Source: Caldilinea sp. CFX5
GTDB taxonomy: Bacteria; Chloroflexota; Anaerolineae; Caldilineales; Caldilineaceae
Reading direction: 5' to 3'
NCBI GenBank assembly: GCA_021405325.1
Contig: QWII01000082.1
Span: forward strand, 1 to 47,965
DNA: 47,965 nucleotides
The notes below the pieces were generated by a model, which was given only the letters and a program-made list of their open reading frames with translations, ran no database searches and was not told where the DNA came from. Both the position numbers and the translations under genes were made by a program. Positions 17,494 through 26,608 of the stretch are shown here, piece by piece (positions within the stretch are counted from its first letter, which is position 1; each line of letters begins with the position of its first letter).

Positions 17494-18312
17494 TCAACCA
17501 GTGGTGGCGCTGACGCTCATCCGCACCACGCGCAACTTGAGCCATTCGCCCACAATCGTCTTGAGAACCCGCCAGCCATCCGGGAAGGTGCGCAGATTGC
17601 TGACGCCGTGGACCCGATCCGCCTCAAAGCTCGGCACTTCGGCCACCCGCAAGCCTTTGGAGAGCGCCCGCACATTCATCATCGTCTCGACTTCAAAACC
17701 GTCGGCATCCAGTTCCAGGTAATGTAAGACCTTGCGCCAGAAGGCATTGTAGCCATAACAGAGGTCGCTAAAGCTGCCGCCAAAGAGAATACGCACCCCC
17801 AGCGTAAAGCCCCAGTTGCCCAAGCGGCGCAGGATCGTCATATCCGCCGTGCCGCCGCCTTGCAGAAAACGGGAACCTTTGACAAAATCAGCGCCGGCCA
17901 GCAGGGCGCCGATAAAGGCCGGAATTTCAGCCGGGTTGGTCGAACCGTCGGCATCGAGCATGACAATAATGTCACCGGTGGCCGCTGCAAAGCCGGTGCG
18001 CAGCGCGGCGCCTTTACCCCGTCCCTCTTGCATGATCACCCGAATGCCCGGCCAGGTCGCCTCGGCGACGGCAATGGTATCGTCAGTGGAATAACCATCC
18101 ACCAAAATGACTTCATGCACCCACGGTGGAATGCGGGGCAGCACATGGGGGAGATTACCCGCTTCATTCAATGCCGGAATGACAACGCTTACTTTGGGCG
18201 TCTGCTGGTCAGGTTGGGCAACATTGGTTGTATATGGATCAGTTTGGCCGGCGTTCATTTGGGCAGTGGTGGCCGACAGCAAATTGGCTACAGGGTAGTA
18301 TGACTGAGTCAT
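17494..18312 (-). CDS. GT2-family (DPM1/DolP-mannose-synthase-like) glycosyltransferase
   Basis: This 272-aa cytoplasmic GT-A enzyme resembles polyprenyl-phosphate sugar synthases. It has KVSVVIPALNEAGNL at 40-54, the nucleotide-binding EVILVDGYSTDDT (D72), GKGAALRTGFAAATGD and the DAD metal motif at 120-122. The likely product is a polyprenyl-phosphate sugar that could feed the GT-C-like protein of the same locus. The start is set at 18312 because AAAGGA lies at good distance upstream, whereas an in-frame ATG at 18330 has no RBS. It is the first gene of the exopolysaccharide locus and faces a 600-bp AT-rich divergent control region. Confidence 0.88.
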   Translation of the reverse strand: MTQSYYPVANLLSATTAQMNAGQTDPYTTNVAQPDQQTPKVSVVIPALNEAGNLPHVLPRIPPWVHEVILVDGYSTDDTIAVAEATWPGIRVIMQEGRGKGAALRTGFAAATGDIIVMLDADGSTNPAEIPAFIGALLAGADFVKGSRFLQGGGTADMTILRRLGNWGFTLGVRILFGGSFSDLCYGYNAFWRKVLHYLELDADGFEVETMMNVRALSKGLRVAEVPSFEADRVHGVSNLRTFPDGWRVLKTIVGEWLKLRVVRMSVSATTG

Positions 18313-18912
18313 GACAGAAAGTCCTTTCATTTGAACATAAACTTGACGGGTCAGTTTCTTTTCGTTCCTGTAGGGCTGCTATGTTGCTGCTAAGGTGGGC
18401 CAACGATGGTGAGCAAATACAACGAAAGATTACAAAACTCTTGCAGGATTCGATTGTGAAACAAACTCAATTTCTGAAAATATTTTTATCACTTACAAAA
18501 ATATTTGGTAACTGAGTTTTTCGTTGGTTATCTGCAAGTCATGACGCCGAAAGGCACGGAAAATCCGTTACAAAACCATGACAAACCTACAAGTAAAGTA
18601 GATTACGTTAGCCCCTCGCTGGTACGGAGAAAAGCCAAACGAAAAATTCATCATTTTGCCCGCAAATTGACCGTAACCTTTATCTGGCGCTTGCGTCACT
18701 GCCCCGTTTTATTCGCAAAAGAGTGGACTTTACCAAATAAATTCGCCAATCGTATCTATTGACGTGTGAACAAAAGTAAGAATACGGTAAGTTTGTCCAT
18801 GATTCTACGGATAGTTTGTCATAAAAGGCTTTGACAAATCGAAATCTTAAGACTACGATTACGCGTAAGTTATCGATTGGCTTTAACCGAAGCAAGAAGA
18901 AGGGAAGAATGA
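18313..18912. other. 600-bp AT-rich divergent control region
   Basis: This gap between the exopolysaccharide locus (leftward) and galM (rightward) is clearly more AT-rich than its surroundings and has no supported gene; the reading frame at 18505-18762 has no RBS and no recognisable motif. It contains a nested hairpin: AAACTCA (18462-18468) pairs with TGAGTTT (18512-18518), enclosing AAATATTTTT (18478-18487) paired with AAAAATATTT (18497-18506). The galM promoter lies at its right end. The leftward promoter could not be placed. Confidence 0.7.
18831..18868 (+). promoter_or_regulatory. Sigma-70-type promoter with adjacent palindrome, upstream of galM
   Basis: TTGACA (18831-18836) and TACGAT (18854-18859) are 17 bp apart, a near-consensus housekeeping promoter pointing at galM. 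A perfect 10-bp palindrome, TTACGCGTAA (18859-18868), begins at the last base of the -10 box and so sits at the start site, where a bound repressor would block initiation. No regulator is identified for it. Confidence 0.7.
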
Positions 18913-19968
18913 ATGAATATTCACAAACAGCCCTTTGGGCAAACCAAGGACGGGCAAGCGGTTGATCTCTTTACCCTAACCAACGACCACGGCATCACCA
19001 CCCAAATTATGACCTATGGCGGCACCATTGTGACGCTGCGCACCCCCGACCGCAACGGCGCCCGCGGTGATATTGTGCTGGGCTTCGACACGTTGGCCGA
19101 GTACCAAGCGCGCAGCCCGTTCTTTGGCTGTATTACCGGGCGCTATGCCAACCGCATCGCCAATGGGAAATTTACGCTTGATGGCGTGACCTACGCACTG
19201 GCCACTAACAATGGCCCCAACCATCTACATGGCGGTTTGCGCGGCTTTGACAAGGTGGTCTGGCAAGCGGAGACGGCCCAAGCCCAGGATGAAGTGTTCT
19301 TACACCTGCACTATCGCAGCCGGGATGGGGAGGAAAATTACCCGGGCAATCTGGCTGTGACCATCAGCTATACCCTGACGAACCGCAATGAGTTACGCAT
19401 CGACTACCGCGCCGCCACCGACAAGCCGACCATTCTCAATCTGACCAACCACACCTATTTCAATCTGGCCGGTCAGGGCAAAATTCTGGATCACTTGATG
19501 ATGATCGATGCCGACCGTTTTACGCCGGTCACGGCGGCGTTGATTCCCACCGGCGATCTGCCTCCTGTCACCGGTACGCCCTTTGACTTCCGCACGCCAA
19601 CCGCCATCGGCGCCCGGATTGAGCAAAGCCATGAGCAATTGCGCTTCGGCGGTGGTTATGACCACAACTGGGTGCTTAACCATGCTGACAAAGGGTTGCG
19701 CCAGGTGATTACGGTGACTGAACCAACCAGCGGTCGTCGCCTGGATGTCGCCACCAGCCAACCGGGTGTGCAACTCTACACCGGCAACATGATGCCCGAT
19801 GCGCTCCCCGGCAAGGGCGGGCAGGTCTATACCAAACGCAGCGGCTTCTGTCTGGAAACGCAACACTTCCCCGATTCACCGAACCAACCCCAGTTTCCCA
19901 GCACAGTCTTGCGCCCTGGCGAGCAATATCACGAAACGACGGTTTTCGCCTTTTCGACCGTACCGTAA
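18913..19968 (+). CDS. galM: Aldose 1-epimerase (galactose mutarotase)
   Basis: This 351-aa cytoplasmic mutarotase interconverts alpha and beta anomers of aldoses. Substrate-contacting and catalytic residues are visible: the HLHGG motif (H104-H106), the catalytic acid His in NLTNHTYFNL (H180), GGYDHNW (D250, H251) and the catalytic base Glu in GFCLETQHFPDSPNQP (E315). The length is normal for the family. An AGAAGAAGGGAAGA purine tract precedes the ATG. It opens the sugar-use region, has its own promoter and is followed by a hairpin, so it is probably transcribed alone. The nearby arabinofuranosidase suggests that pentoses or galactose could be its substrates. Confidence 0.95.
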   Translation: MNIHKQPFGQTKDGQAVDLFTLTNDHGITTQIMTYGGTIVTLRTPDRNGARGDIVLGFDTLAEYQARSPFFGCITGRYANRIANGKFTLDGVTYALATNNGPNHLHGGLRGFDKVVWQAETAQAQDEVFLHLHYRSRDGEENYPGNLAVTISYTLTNRNELRIDYRAATDKPTILNLTNHTYFNLAGQGKILDHLMMIDADRFTPVTAALIPTGDLPPVTGTPFDFRTPTAIGARIEQSHEQLRFGGGYDHNWVLNHADKGLRQVITVTEPTSGRRLDVATSQPGVQLYTGNMMPDALPGKGGQVYTKRSGFCLETQHFPDSPNQPQFPSTVLRPGEQYHETTVFAFSTVP

Positions 19969-20054
19969 GAAGAGATAAAGAGATTAAGAGATTAAGAGAT
20001 TGCGTCATTCCACTACTTAATCTCTCAATCTCTCAATCTCTTTTTATCTCTTTT
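19967..20054. terminator. Long A/G-rich to T/C-rich hairpin after galM
   Basis: Repeats of AGAGATTA on the left (19967-20001) pair with AATCTCTC repeats on the right (20019-20054), giving an imperfect stem of about 30 bp that closes with a T-rich tail. It starts at the galM stop codon and would serve as a bidirectional terminator before the LacI gene promoter. Confidence 0.75.
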
Positions 20055-20075
20055 GCAAATTGCAACCCCTTCATT

Positions 20076-20128
20076 TTGACACTTCTTGCAATCGTATGCT
20101 AGGATACGAATTACCGCATACGATTGCA
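20076..20128 (+). promoter_or_regulatory. Promoter with two LacI-type operators ahead of the lacI-family gene
   Basis: A promoter is visible as TTGACA (20076-20081), an 18-bp spacer and TAGGAT (20100-20105). Two 14-bp LacI-type sites overlap it: TGCAATCGTATGCT (20087-20100) between the boxes and CGCATACGATTGCA (20115-20128) over the start site. Each follows the pattern GCA-NN-CG-NN-TGC with the central CG usual for LacI-family operators. The two are inverted copies of each other (a 13-bp perfect inverted repeat) and lie 28 bp apart centre to centre. The repressor encoded downstream probably regulates itself here. Confidence 0.75.
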
Positions 20129-20266
20129 TAAACACCTTGCAGCAGCCGAAGAAGCCAAAGGATATAAGCCGTATGCGCTCATCCAGCCCGACTTGTGCGT
20201 CGGCTCTCGCTTTCCGCACCCCCGCCAAGACGCACAGGCTGTTTCAACGAGCTTTTGGCGCCTTAC

Positions 20267-21307
20267 ATGTCCAATCAGAAACGCACGCAGCCGGCCCGGC
20301 GCATCACCATGCGCGATGTCGCCCGGCGGGCGCAGGTCTCACAAAGCACCGTTTCGCGTGTTCTTAGCCCAACGCCGCAAGGCATCCCCATCGGCGAAGA
20401 GACGCGCCAACGGGTGTTGAATGCTGTTGAAGAGTTAGGCTATCATCCCAACTTGCACGCCGGCAGTTTGCGCGGGCAGCGCACCCATATGCTGGCGATG
20501 ATGATCGCGGATATTGCTAATCCGTTCTACCACCCGATGGTGCGCGCCGTACAGGATGTCGCCCACTTACACCGCTATGATGTGTTGGTCGCCAATTCCG
20601 ACCACCTGCGTGAAAATGAATTGCTCTTTTGTGAATCGATTATTCGCCGCCCGGTCGATGGCATCATCATGGTGCCTTATAACTTGACCAATGACGACAT
20701 TGAAGCGCTCTGGAGCCAGACCGGTTCGGCGATTGCGGTGCTGGGGCGCCACATTACGCACCCCGCGGTCGATGTGGTGGGGGTGGATGATGCCAAAGCC
20801 ACCCATGAGTTGACAAGCTGGTTGATCAGCGCACGTAGCCACACCCGCATCGGCTACATTGGCGTCACCAGTCGCTTTGCGGTCGGCGCCCGCCGGCACG
20901 GCGCCTATGTACAGGCGATGGGCGATGCCGGTCTGTTGGTCAATCCTGATTATTTTCAAGAGGGCGATTGGTCGATTGAAAGCGGGCAGCAGGCTATGAC
21001 CAGACTCTTACAGTTGCCCCAACCGCCGACCGCTGTGTTGGCTTGCAATGATCAAATGGCGATTGGCGCGATCCTGGCCGCCCAAGCGCTGAATGTGCGC
21101 GTGCCGGAGGATGTCGCCATTGCCGGCTTTGATGATATTCCTGCCGCTTCCTGGATTCGCCCCCGCTTAACCACGGTGGCGCAACCGGCGGCGGAAATCG
21201 GGCGCCGGTTGGCGGAAGCGGTCTTTGCCCGCATTGATGGGATAGGAATGGAGCAACATCAGATCTACGAGATTCCGTGTACATGGATTGTGCGGGAATC
21301 GACGTAG
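20267..21307 (+). CDS. LacI-family transcriptional regulator
   Basis: This 346-aa LacI/GalR regulator has an N-terminal helix-turn-helix plus hinge (residues 13-62: [21 protein letters not shown], then [15 protein letters not shown]) and a periplasmic-binding-protein-like effector domain (from [13 protein letters not shown], through [18 protein letters not shown]). It should bind the two operators upstream and be released by a sugar or sugar-derived ligand imported by the transport genes that follow. The ATG at 20267 is chosen over an upstream GTG at 20195 because it gives the usual family length; neither has a good RBS. The gene is 94 bp ahead of the first binding-protein gene. Confidence 0.93.
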   Translation: MSNQKRTQPARRITMRDVARRAQVSQSTVSRVLSPTPQGIPIGEETRQRVLNAVEELGYHPNLHAGSLRGQRTHMLAMMIADIANPFYHPMVRAVQDVAHLHRYDVLVANSDHLRENELLFCESIIRRPVDGIIMVPYNLTNDDIEALWSQTGSAIAVLGRHITHPAVDVVGVDDAKATHELTSWLISARSHTRIGYIGVTSRFAVGARRHGAYVQAMGDAGLLVNPDYFQEGDWSIESGQQAMTRLLQLPQPPTAVLACNDQMAIGAILAAQALNVRVPEDVAIAGFDDIPAASWIRPRLTTVAQPAAEIGRRLAEAVFARIDGIGMEQHQIYEIPCTWIVREST

Positions 21308-21401
21308 TCTCCTGCTCTGTCGACACGCTCCTTTACTATAGATTGTCTTGTGCCCATTTTGTGACCTTGTGTTCCTGTGTTTTTTGGACTAAAGGAGAAC
21401 T

Positions 21402-22811
21402 ATGATGAACAATGAACAGTTTAGCTCAGGGTTGTCACGTCGTCAGTTTTTGATCAATAGTGCAGCAGCATCGGCCTTCCTGGCGCTGGCGGCCTGTGTG
21501 CCCACCACAACGGCGCCGGGCGGTGAAGCGCCGGCTGAACCGGCCCCGGCGCAACCCGCGGCCGAACCCACCGTTGCCATCGGCGAGTATGGCAGTGGCG
21601 ATAATCCGACGATTGTCTGGCATGGTCTGGGCGGCGCCGATGGCGCGACCTTTGCCGTGATGTTGGAACAGTACGCCGAAGAAAAGGGAACCTCCGTCCG
21701 CTCGGAGACCTATGGCTGGGATGTCTTCTTCCAGAAGTTCCCCACTGCCGTGGCTGCCGGCACCCCGCCCGATATGGCGATCTTCCATGTCGGTGAAACG
21801 CCGCAAATGGCCGATTTAGGCATTATGACGCCGGTGGATGACATCTTCTTTACCAATGGCCGCCTGCCCCGTGAAGACTTTGTGCCTGCAATTATTGACC
21901 CCATTACCATTGAAGGCAAGACGATGGCCGTGCCTTTTGATAACCACGGCTGGAACATGTATGTCAACACCAAGTTGGTGAAAGACGCGGGTGGCGACCC
22001 CGAGAATCTGCCCAAGAATGGCGCCGAATTCCTCGAACTGGCGCTGAAGATCACCACCGACGAAAATGGCAAGCACCCCGGCGAAGAAGGCTTTGACGTG
22101 GACAACGTGAAGGTCTGGGCCTGGCACCAAAGCTGGAACCGCTTCACCTATCCGTCCTTGCTCGGCATGTTCGGCGGCGGCATTTTCGACCCAGAGAGCA
22201 ACCAGGCGACCCTGGACAGCGACGCCAACAAGCAAGCGCTGCAATATGCCCATGATCTCTTCTACGCCCATCAGGTGGCGCCGGCGCCGTTGCCCGGCGT
22301 CCCTGGCGGCGGCGACTTTATGAAGACTCACTCGCTCGCCTTTTGGTGGGATGGCACCTGGGCCTTGAACTTCTTCAAGGACAACCCCGATGTGCAAGAG
22401 GTGACCATTGCCGCGCCGCTCAGTTCCTTCTCGCCGGACGGTACGATTGTGCAGAAGATTGAATCGCACATTATGTCGATTCCGGTTGGCGTCGTCGATG
22501 CGGCGTTGGAGCGTGGTTCCAACTTAATCGAGTGGCTGTCGAACAACGGCAAGACCTGGGCCAACTCCGGCCAGATCCCGGCCCGCCTCTCCGTCCAGCA
22601 GGACCCGGATGTGCAGGCGATCTGGTCGGTGAAGTCGGCCGCCGAGAACTTTGCGAAGTACGGCCGCGCCGATACCCCGCACAAAGCCTATGTGGAAATC
22701 TTAACAGCCTGGGAAGCGGCCATCAGCGCCGCCATGACCAACACCACGCCGCTGGATCAAGCGCTGGCGGAAGGCAATACCACCATTCAGGCCATTCTCG
22801 ATCGCGGTTAG
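21402..22811 (+). CDS. ABC sugar-importer substrate-binding lipoprotein (copy 1)
   Basis: This 469-aa family-1 extracellular solute-binding protein captures a carbohydrate for the permeases encoded downstream. The N-terminus combines a twin-arginine motif (SRRQFL, 12-17) with a lipobox (LALAAC, Cys32), indicating Tat export and lipid anchoring. An Ala/Pro/Glu linker follows, then the binding domain (IVWHGLGGADGATFAVMLEQY and onwards). It closely resembles copy 2 at 23036 along the whole length, and two segments are nearly identical even at silent sites. The start has AAAGGAG at close distance; a second ATG follows at once. The ligand is unknown; an oligosaccharide of arabinose or galactose type is a guess from context. 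Confidence 0.93.
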   Translation: MMNNEQFSSGLSRRQFLINSAAASAFLALAACVPTTTAPGGEAPAEPAPAQPAAEPTVAIGEYGSGDNPTIVWHGLGGADGATFAVMLEQYAEEKGTSVRSETYGWDVFFQKFPTAVAAGTPPDMAIFHVGETPQMADLGIMTPVDDIFFTNGRLPREDFVPAIIDPITIEGKTMAVPFDNHGWNMYVNTKLVKDAGGDPENLPKNGAEFLELALKITTDENGKHPGEEGFDVDNVKVWAWHQSWNRFTYPSLLGMFGGGIFDPESNQATLDSDANKQALQYAHDLFYAHQVAPAPLPGVPGGGDFMKTHSLAFWWDGTWALNFFKDNPDVQEVTIAAPLSSFSPDGTIVQKIESHIMSIPVGVVDAALERGSNLIEWLSNNGKTWANSGQIPARLSVQQDPDVQAIWSVKSAAENFAKYGRADTPHKAYVEILTAWEAAISAAMTNTTPLDQALAEGNTTIQAILDRG

Positions 22812-22816
22812 TTTTT

Positions 22817-22990
22817 ACGTTTTACTGCTGTGCTACTAAGCCCTCGCTGCCAGCCGGTCCGTGACCACTCACTAAATGCCGTCACGGACCGGCTGGCAGC
22901 AGCAATCGTAGGTGCGGTTTGTAACCGCACGGGTTTTGATGAAGCTGTGCGGTTACAAACCGCACCTACGATTGCACAGCAGTAGAACGT
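22817..22990. repeat. Nested palindromes: two perfect hairpins inside an outer inverted repeat
   Basis: Outer arms 22817-22833 and 22974-22990 are complementary with one mismatch over 17 bp. Inside are two perfect hairpins: 22846-22865 with 22881-22900 (20 bp, 15-nt loop) and 22902-22930 with 22947-22975 (29 bp, 16-nt loop). The layout fills nearly the whole gap between the two binding-protein genes. It probably affects their relative expression, and it looks like palindromic elements inserted within one another. Confidence 0.9.
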
Positions 22991-23035
22991 GTAAATAAAA
23001 ATCTATTCAATCTGTCAGTTCTAAGGAGACCAGTC

Positions 23036-24445
23036 ATGATCGACCAGTCACGTGCCGGGCATTTGTCACGGCGTCAATTCCTCATCAACAGCGCAGCAGT
23101 ATCGGCCTTCCTGGCGTTGGCCGCTTGCGCCCCTGGCGCCACCGGCCCAGCCGCCGAAGCGCCCGCTGAAGCCGCCCCTGCCGAAGCGCCCGCGGCTGAA
23201 CCCACCGTCGCCGTTGGTGAATACGGGTCGGGTGAAAACCCGGTGATCCTGTGGCACGGCCTGGGTGGCGCCGACGGCGCGACCTTTGCTGTCATGCTGG
23301 AACAATACGCCAAGGACAACGGCCAGGCGATTCGCTCGGAAACCTACGGCTGGGATGTCTTCTTCCAGAAGTTCCCCACCGCCGTGGCCGCCGGCACCCC
23401 GCCTGACATGGCGATCTTCCATGCCGCCGAAGTGCCTCAGATGACTGACCAGGGGTTGATCATGGCGATGGACGACATCTTCTTCAGCACCGACCGCTTG
23501 CCGAAAGATGACTTTGCCCCGGCCATTATGAGCACCATCACGGTCGATGGCAGCACGATGGCAATTCCTTTTGACAACCACGGTTGGAATATGTATGTCA
23601 ACACCAAGCTGGTGGAAGAAGCGGGCGGCGACCCCAACAATCTGCCCAAGAATGGCGCTGAATTCCTGGATCTGGCGCTGAAGATCACCACCGATGAAAA
23701 TGGCAAGCACCCCGGCGAAGAAGGCTTTGACGTAGAGAAGGTCAAGGTCTGGGCTTGGCACCAGAGCTGGCCGCGCTTCACCTACCCGTCCCTCTTCGGC
23801 ATGTACGGCGGCGCCATGTTTGATGCAGAAAGCAACAAGGCCACGCTGAACAGCGAGCAGAACATTGCCGCGCTCCAGTTTGTCCATGATCTCTTCTGGA
23901 AGCATCAGGTGGCGCCGGCGCCGTTGCCCGGCGTCCCTGGCGGCGGCGACTTTATGAAGACCCACTCGCTGGCCTTCTGGTGGGATGGCACCTGGGCCTT
24001 GAACTTCTTCAAGGACAACCCCGATGTGCAAGAGGTGACCATTGCCGCGCCGCTCAGTTCTTTTGCGCCGGACGGCAAAATTGTCCAGAAGATGGACGCC
24101 CACATCTTCGCCTTGCCCGTTGGCATTAGCGACGAAGCCATGGAACGCTCTACCGCGTTGATCGAATGGCTCTCCAACAGCGGTAAGACCTGGGCCACCT
24201 CCGGTCAGATCCCGGCCCGCCTCTCCGTCCAGCAGGATCCGGATGTGCAGGCGATCTGGTCGGTGAAGTCAGCCGCCGAGAACTTCAACAACTACGGCCA
24301 GACCGATGTGCCGCACAAGGCGTTTATCGAAATTCAGACGGCCTGGGAAGCGGCGATCAGCGCGGCTGTCGCCAACACCACGCCGCTGGAACAGGCCCTG
24401 GAAGAAGGCAATACGGCCATCCAGGCGATTCTCGACCGCGGTTAG
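23036..24445 (+). CDS. ABC sugar-importer substrate-binding lipoprotein (copy 2)
   Basis: This tandem paralogue of the gene at 21402 has the same length (469 aa) and the same Tat motif (SRRQFL, 11-16) plus lipobox (LALAAC, Cys31). The binding domain matches copy 1 in nearly all core segments; differences concentrate near residues 130-170 and 265-300, which may line the ligand pocket or its rim. It is preceded by AAGGAG. Two binding proteins could feed one permease pair and so widen the substrate range. Stretches 23903-24060 and about 24196-24281 are almost identical in DNA to copy 1, suggesting gene conversion or recent duplication under uneven selection. Confidence 0.93.
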   Translation: MIDQSRAGHLSRRQFLINSAAVSAFLALAACAPGATGPAAEAPAEAAPAEAPAAEPTVAVGEYGSGENPVILWHGLGGADGATFAVMLEQYAKDNGQAIRSETYGWDVFFQKFPTAVAAGTPPDMAIFHAAEVPQMTDQGLIMAMDDIFFSTDRLPKDDFAPAIMSTITVDGSTMAIPFDNHGWNMYVNTKLVEEAGGDPNNLPKNGAEFLDLALKITTDENGKHPGEEGFDVEKVKVWAWHQSWPRFTYPSLFGMYGGAMFDAESNKATLNSEQNIAALQFVHDLFWKHQVAPAPLPGVPGGGDFMKTHSLAFWWDGTWALNFFKDNPDVQEVTIAAPLSSFAPDGKIVQKMDAHIFALPVGISDEAMERSTALIEWLSNSGKTWATSGQIPARLSVQQDPDVQAIWSVKSAAENFNNYGQTDVPHKAFIEIQTAWEAAISAAVANTTPLEQALEEGNTAIQAILDRG

Positions 24446-24450
24446 TCCAT

Positions 24451-24629
24451 AGTCGCGTAGTCAGGTAGTCGTGAAGTCGCGTGGTCAGATAGTCGTGAAG
24501 TCATTGGGTCTTTTTGTTGCGTCGCTTAGGCGCCGGTTAACCAACATCGGCTGCGAGACGACAGAACTAAATGTCTCAATCCGAACGACTAAACGACCAC
24601 GCGACTAAACGACCACGCGACTACCTGAC
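24451..24629. repeat. Simple-sequence inverted repeat (GTCGCGTAGTCAGGTAGTCG type)
   Basis: The left arm (24451-24504) is built from variants of AGTCGCGT/AGTCGTGA and the right arm (24584-24629) from the complementary ACGACTAA/ACGCGACT units; pairing is imperfect. The right end lies about 25 bp before the permease start, so a long stem-loop separates the highly expressed binding-protein genes from the permeases. Confidence 0.7.
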
Positions 24630-24654
24630 AAGAGTCTCTATAAAGTAGGTGATC

Positions 24655-25590
24655 ATGGCCGCCTCTCAAGCAATCAAAGCCCCTCGCTCCGGCAGCGCTT
24701 CCCGGCGCTGGGTAAACTTGCGCAAGCAGTTGCCGAACTATCTGTTTATCTTGCCCCATTTTGTGTTGTTTGCGGTCTTTCTGGTCTATCCGATCGCGCG
24801 CGGGTTGCAGATCAGCTTTTACGAGTGGAAGATCATGCTGCCGACGAATAAGCAGCCTTTTGTCGGCCTCGATAATTATGTAGCACTGGCCAATGATGCT
24901 CTCTGGTGGAAGGTAACATCGAATACAGTCTACTTTGCGCTGTTGACCGTGGTTTTAAATATCATGCTGGCGCTTTTTATGGCGGTGGTATTGAACAAGG
25001 GCTTTACCGGGCGCGACTTCTTTCGCACCCTCTTCTATGCCACCTCGGTGCTCTCGGTGACGGCGGTCGGAATTATTGCCGCCCGCATTTGGGACCCGCA
25101 ACGCGGGATCATCAATTACTTTATTGTGGATGTTTTTGATGGCCCCCGCATTCAATGGTTTGGCGACCCAACTTGGGTGATTCCGGTGCTGTCGTTTACA
25201 ACGGTCTGGTGGACCTTTGGCTTCCCTATGTTGGCCTTCCTGGCCGGTCTACAAAATATCCCCGAACCAATCTATGAAGCGGCCAAGATCGATGGCGCCA
25301 CCGGTTGGAATTCCTTCTGGCGCATCACCTTGCCGCTGCTGGCGCCTACGCTGCTCTTTGTCGTCGTCACGCAGTTTATTGGCCATATGCAGATGTTCGG
25401 GCAAGCCTACCAACTGACCGCCGGCGGGCCGGGCCATGAATCGCGCACGATTGTGTTCTATCTCTATGAGACGGCCTTTAAGTTCTTCCGCCTGGGCTAT
25501 GCCTCGACGATGGCGCTCTGGCTGGCGGTCTTTATGGGTGTCATTACGGTGATCCAGTTTTATGTCCTGCGTGAACGCACAGAAATGTAA
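24655..25590 (+). CDS. ABC sugar-importer permease (MalF/UgpA type)
   Basis: This 311-aa inner-membrane permease has six hydrophobic segments (about 25-47, 90-112, 124-145, 175-198, 224-246, 280-302). The EAA loop that docks the ATPase is clear: [19 protein letters not shown], followed by TLPLLAPTL. The start is set at the ATG at 24655 behind GTAGGTG; a GTG two codons upstream is possible. It pairs with the permease at 25683 and the binding proteins upstream to form an importer of the carbohydrate-uptake-1 class. No ATPase gene accompanies it. Confidence 0.93.
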   Translation: MAASQAIKAPRSGSASRRWVNLRKQLPNYLFILPHFVLFAVFLVYPIARGLQISFYEWKIMLPTNKQPFVGLDNYVALANDALWWKVTSNTVYFALLTVVLNIMLALFMAVVLNKGFTGRDFFRTLFYATSVLSVTAVGIIAARIWDPQRGIINYFIVDVFDGPRIQWFGDPTWVIPVLSFTTVWWTFGFPMLAFLAGLQNIPEPIYEAAKIDGATGWNSFWRITLPLLAPTLLFVVVTQFIGHMQMFGQAYQLTAGGPGHESRTIVFYLYETAFKFFRLGYASTMALWLAVFMGVITVIQFYVLRERTEM

Positions 25591-25670
25591 TTTTAGATTT
25601 TAGATTTTGGATTTGCGATTGTTCGCTCATTGGTGGGCAATCCAAACTCAAAAATCCAAAATCCAAAATT
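25589..25670. repeat. AT-rich imperfect inverted repeat between the two permease genes
   Basis: Repeats of ATTTTAGA/ATTTTGGA (25589-25615) face complementary AATCCAAA repeats (25649-25670), with G-T pairs where they differ. The element starts in the stop codon of the first permease gene. It fills most of the 92-bp gap and leaves GGGGGA as RBS for the next gene. Confidence 0.75.
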
Positions 25671-25682
25671 CCTTGGGGGACT

Positions 25683-26603
25683 ATGGCTACGACTACAACT
25701 GCTCCAAAAGCAATTTCCATGCAAGCACGGCGAACACGGCGCAAGTTTCGCATTAACTGGACGACGGTGCTGATTTACCTGATTCTGACGCCGCTGGCGA
25801 TCACGTTGATCGTACCAATTTGGTATATGGTGGATATGGCCTTTACGCCGGAGCAATATCAATTGCGCTGGCCGATTGTCTGGGTGCCGATTCCCTTTAC
25901 CTTTCAAAATTTTATCCACATCTATTCCGACAAGACGCTGCCCATTATGCGCTGGCTGCTCAATAGCGCCATTGTCACGGGCTTTGGCACCCTGGCCACG
26001 CTCTTCCTGGCTTCTTTGAGCGCCTATGCCTTTGCCCGCTTGCAATTTCCCGGTCGCGGCTTTCTCTTTGGCTTGTTGATTGCCAGCCTATTAGTGCCGG
26101 GGACGGTGACCTTGATCCCCGCCTTCCTCCTCCTGCGCGACATCGGCACGATTCCGGTGGTCGGTCCCTACCTGGGCTTAGGCACCTATAGCGCCATTTG
26201 GTTGCCGGCGCTGGCGCACGCCTGGGCGATCTTTTTCCTGCGCCAGCAGTTCTATGCCATCCCGCGCGAGTTGGAGGATGCGGCTTATATTGACGGCGCT
26301 GGGCGCTTCCGCGTCTTCTGGCAGATCTGTTTGCCGTTGGTGCAGGCGGCGTTGGTGGCGCAGGGCATCTTTACAGCGCTGGGCTTCTGGAATGACCTCT
26401 TCTGGCCCTTGATCGTGCTGAATGATCGCAACGGGTTGACCTTGCCGGTCGGTCTGCTGGTCTTGAGCCAGGGTAGTTATATTCAACGCGGCTTGGCCTT
26501 TGCCGGCGGCTTTATCGCCTCGGCGCCGCCGCTGATCTTCTATGCGATCTTCCAGCGGCAGATTATCCAAGGCATTTCAACGGCTGGTATGGCAGGGCGG
26601 TAA
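25683..26603 (+). CDS. ABC sugar-importer permease (MalG/UgpE type)
   Basis: This 306-aa second permease of the first importer has six hydrophobic segments and the EAA loop [20 protein letters not shown] followed by CLPLVQAAL. It also has a family-typical [16 protein letters not shown] segment (around residue 115) and a C-terminal [16 protein letters not shown] tail, the end usual for MalG-type subunits. The ATG is well placed behind GGGGGA. The PhyH-family gene starts five bases after its stop codon, so transport and the following catabolic genes are one transcription unit. Confidence 0.93.
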   Translation: MATTTTAPKAISMQARRTRRKFRINWTTVLIYLILTPLAITLIVPIWYMVDMAFTPEQYQLRWPIVWVPIPFTFQNFIHIYSDKTLPIMRWLLNSAIVTGFGTLATLFLASLSAYAFARLQFPGRGFLFGLLIASLLVPGTVTLIPAFLLLRDIGTIPVVGPYLGLGTYSAIWLPALAHAWAIFFLRQQFYAIPRELEDAAYIDGAGRFRVFWQICLPLVQAALVAQGIFTALGFWNDLFWPLIVLNDRNGLTLPVGLLVLSQGSYIQRGLAFAGGFIASAPPLIFYAIFQRQIIQGISTAGMAGR

Positions 26604-26608
26604 ACAGA

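Noticed and set aside
18505..18762. 85-aa open frame in the galM upstream region
   Set aside because: No RBS, no motif, AT-rich control DNA with hairpins and promoter elements nearby.
22817..22990. Insertion sequence remnant
   Set aside because: The inverted repeats enclose only further palindromes; no transposase fragment and no clear target duplication.
23066..24103. 345-aa open frame on the minus strand, with a similar one antisense to copy 1
   Set aside because: Both are antisense to the paired binding-protein genes and are similar only because the sense genes are paralogous.
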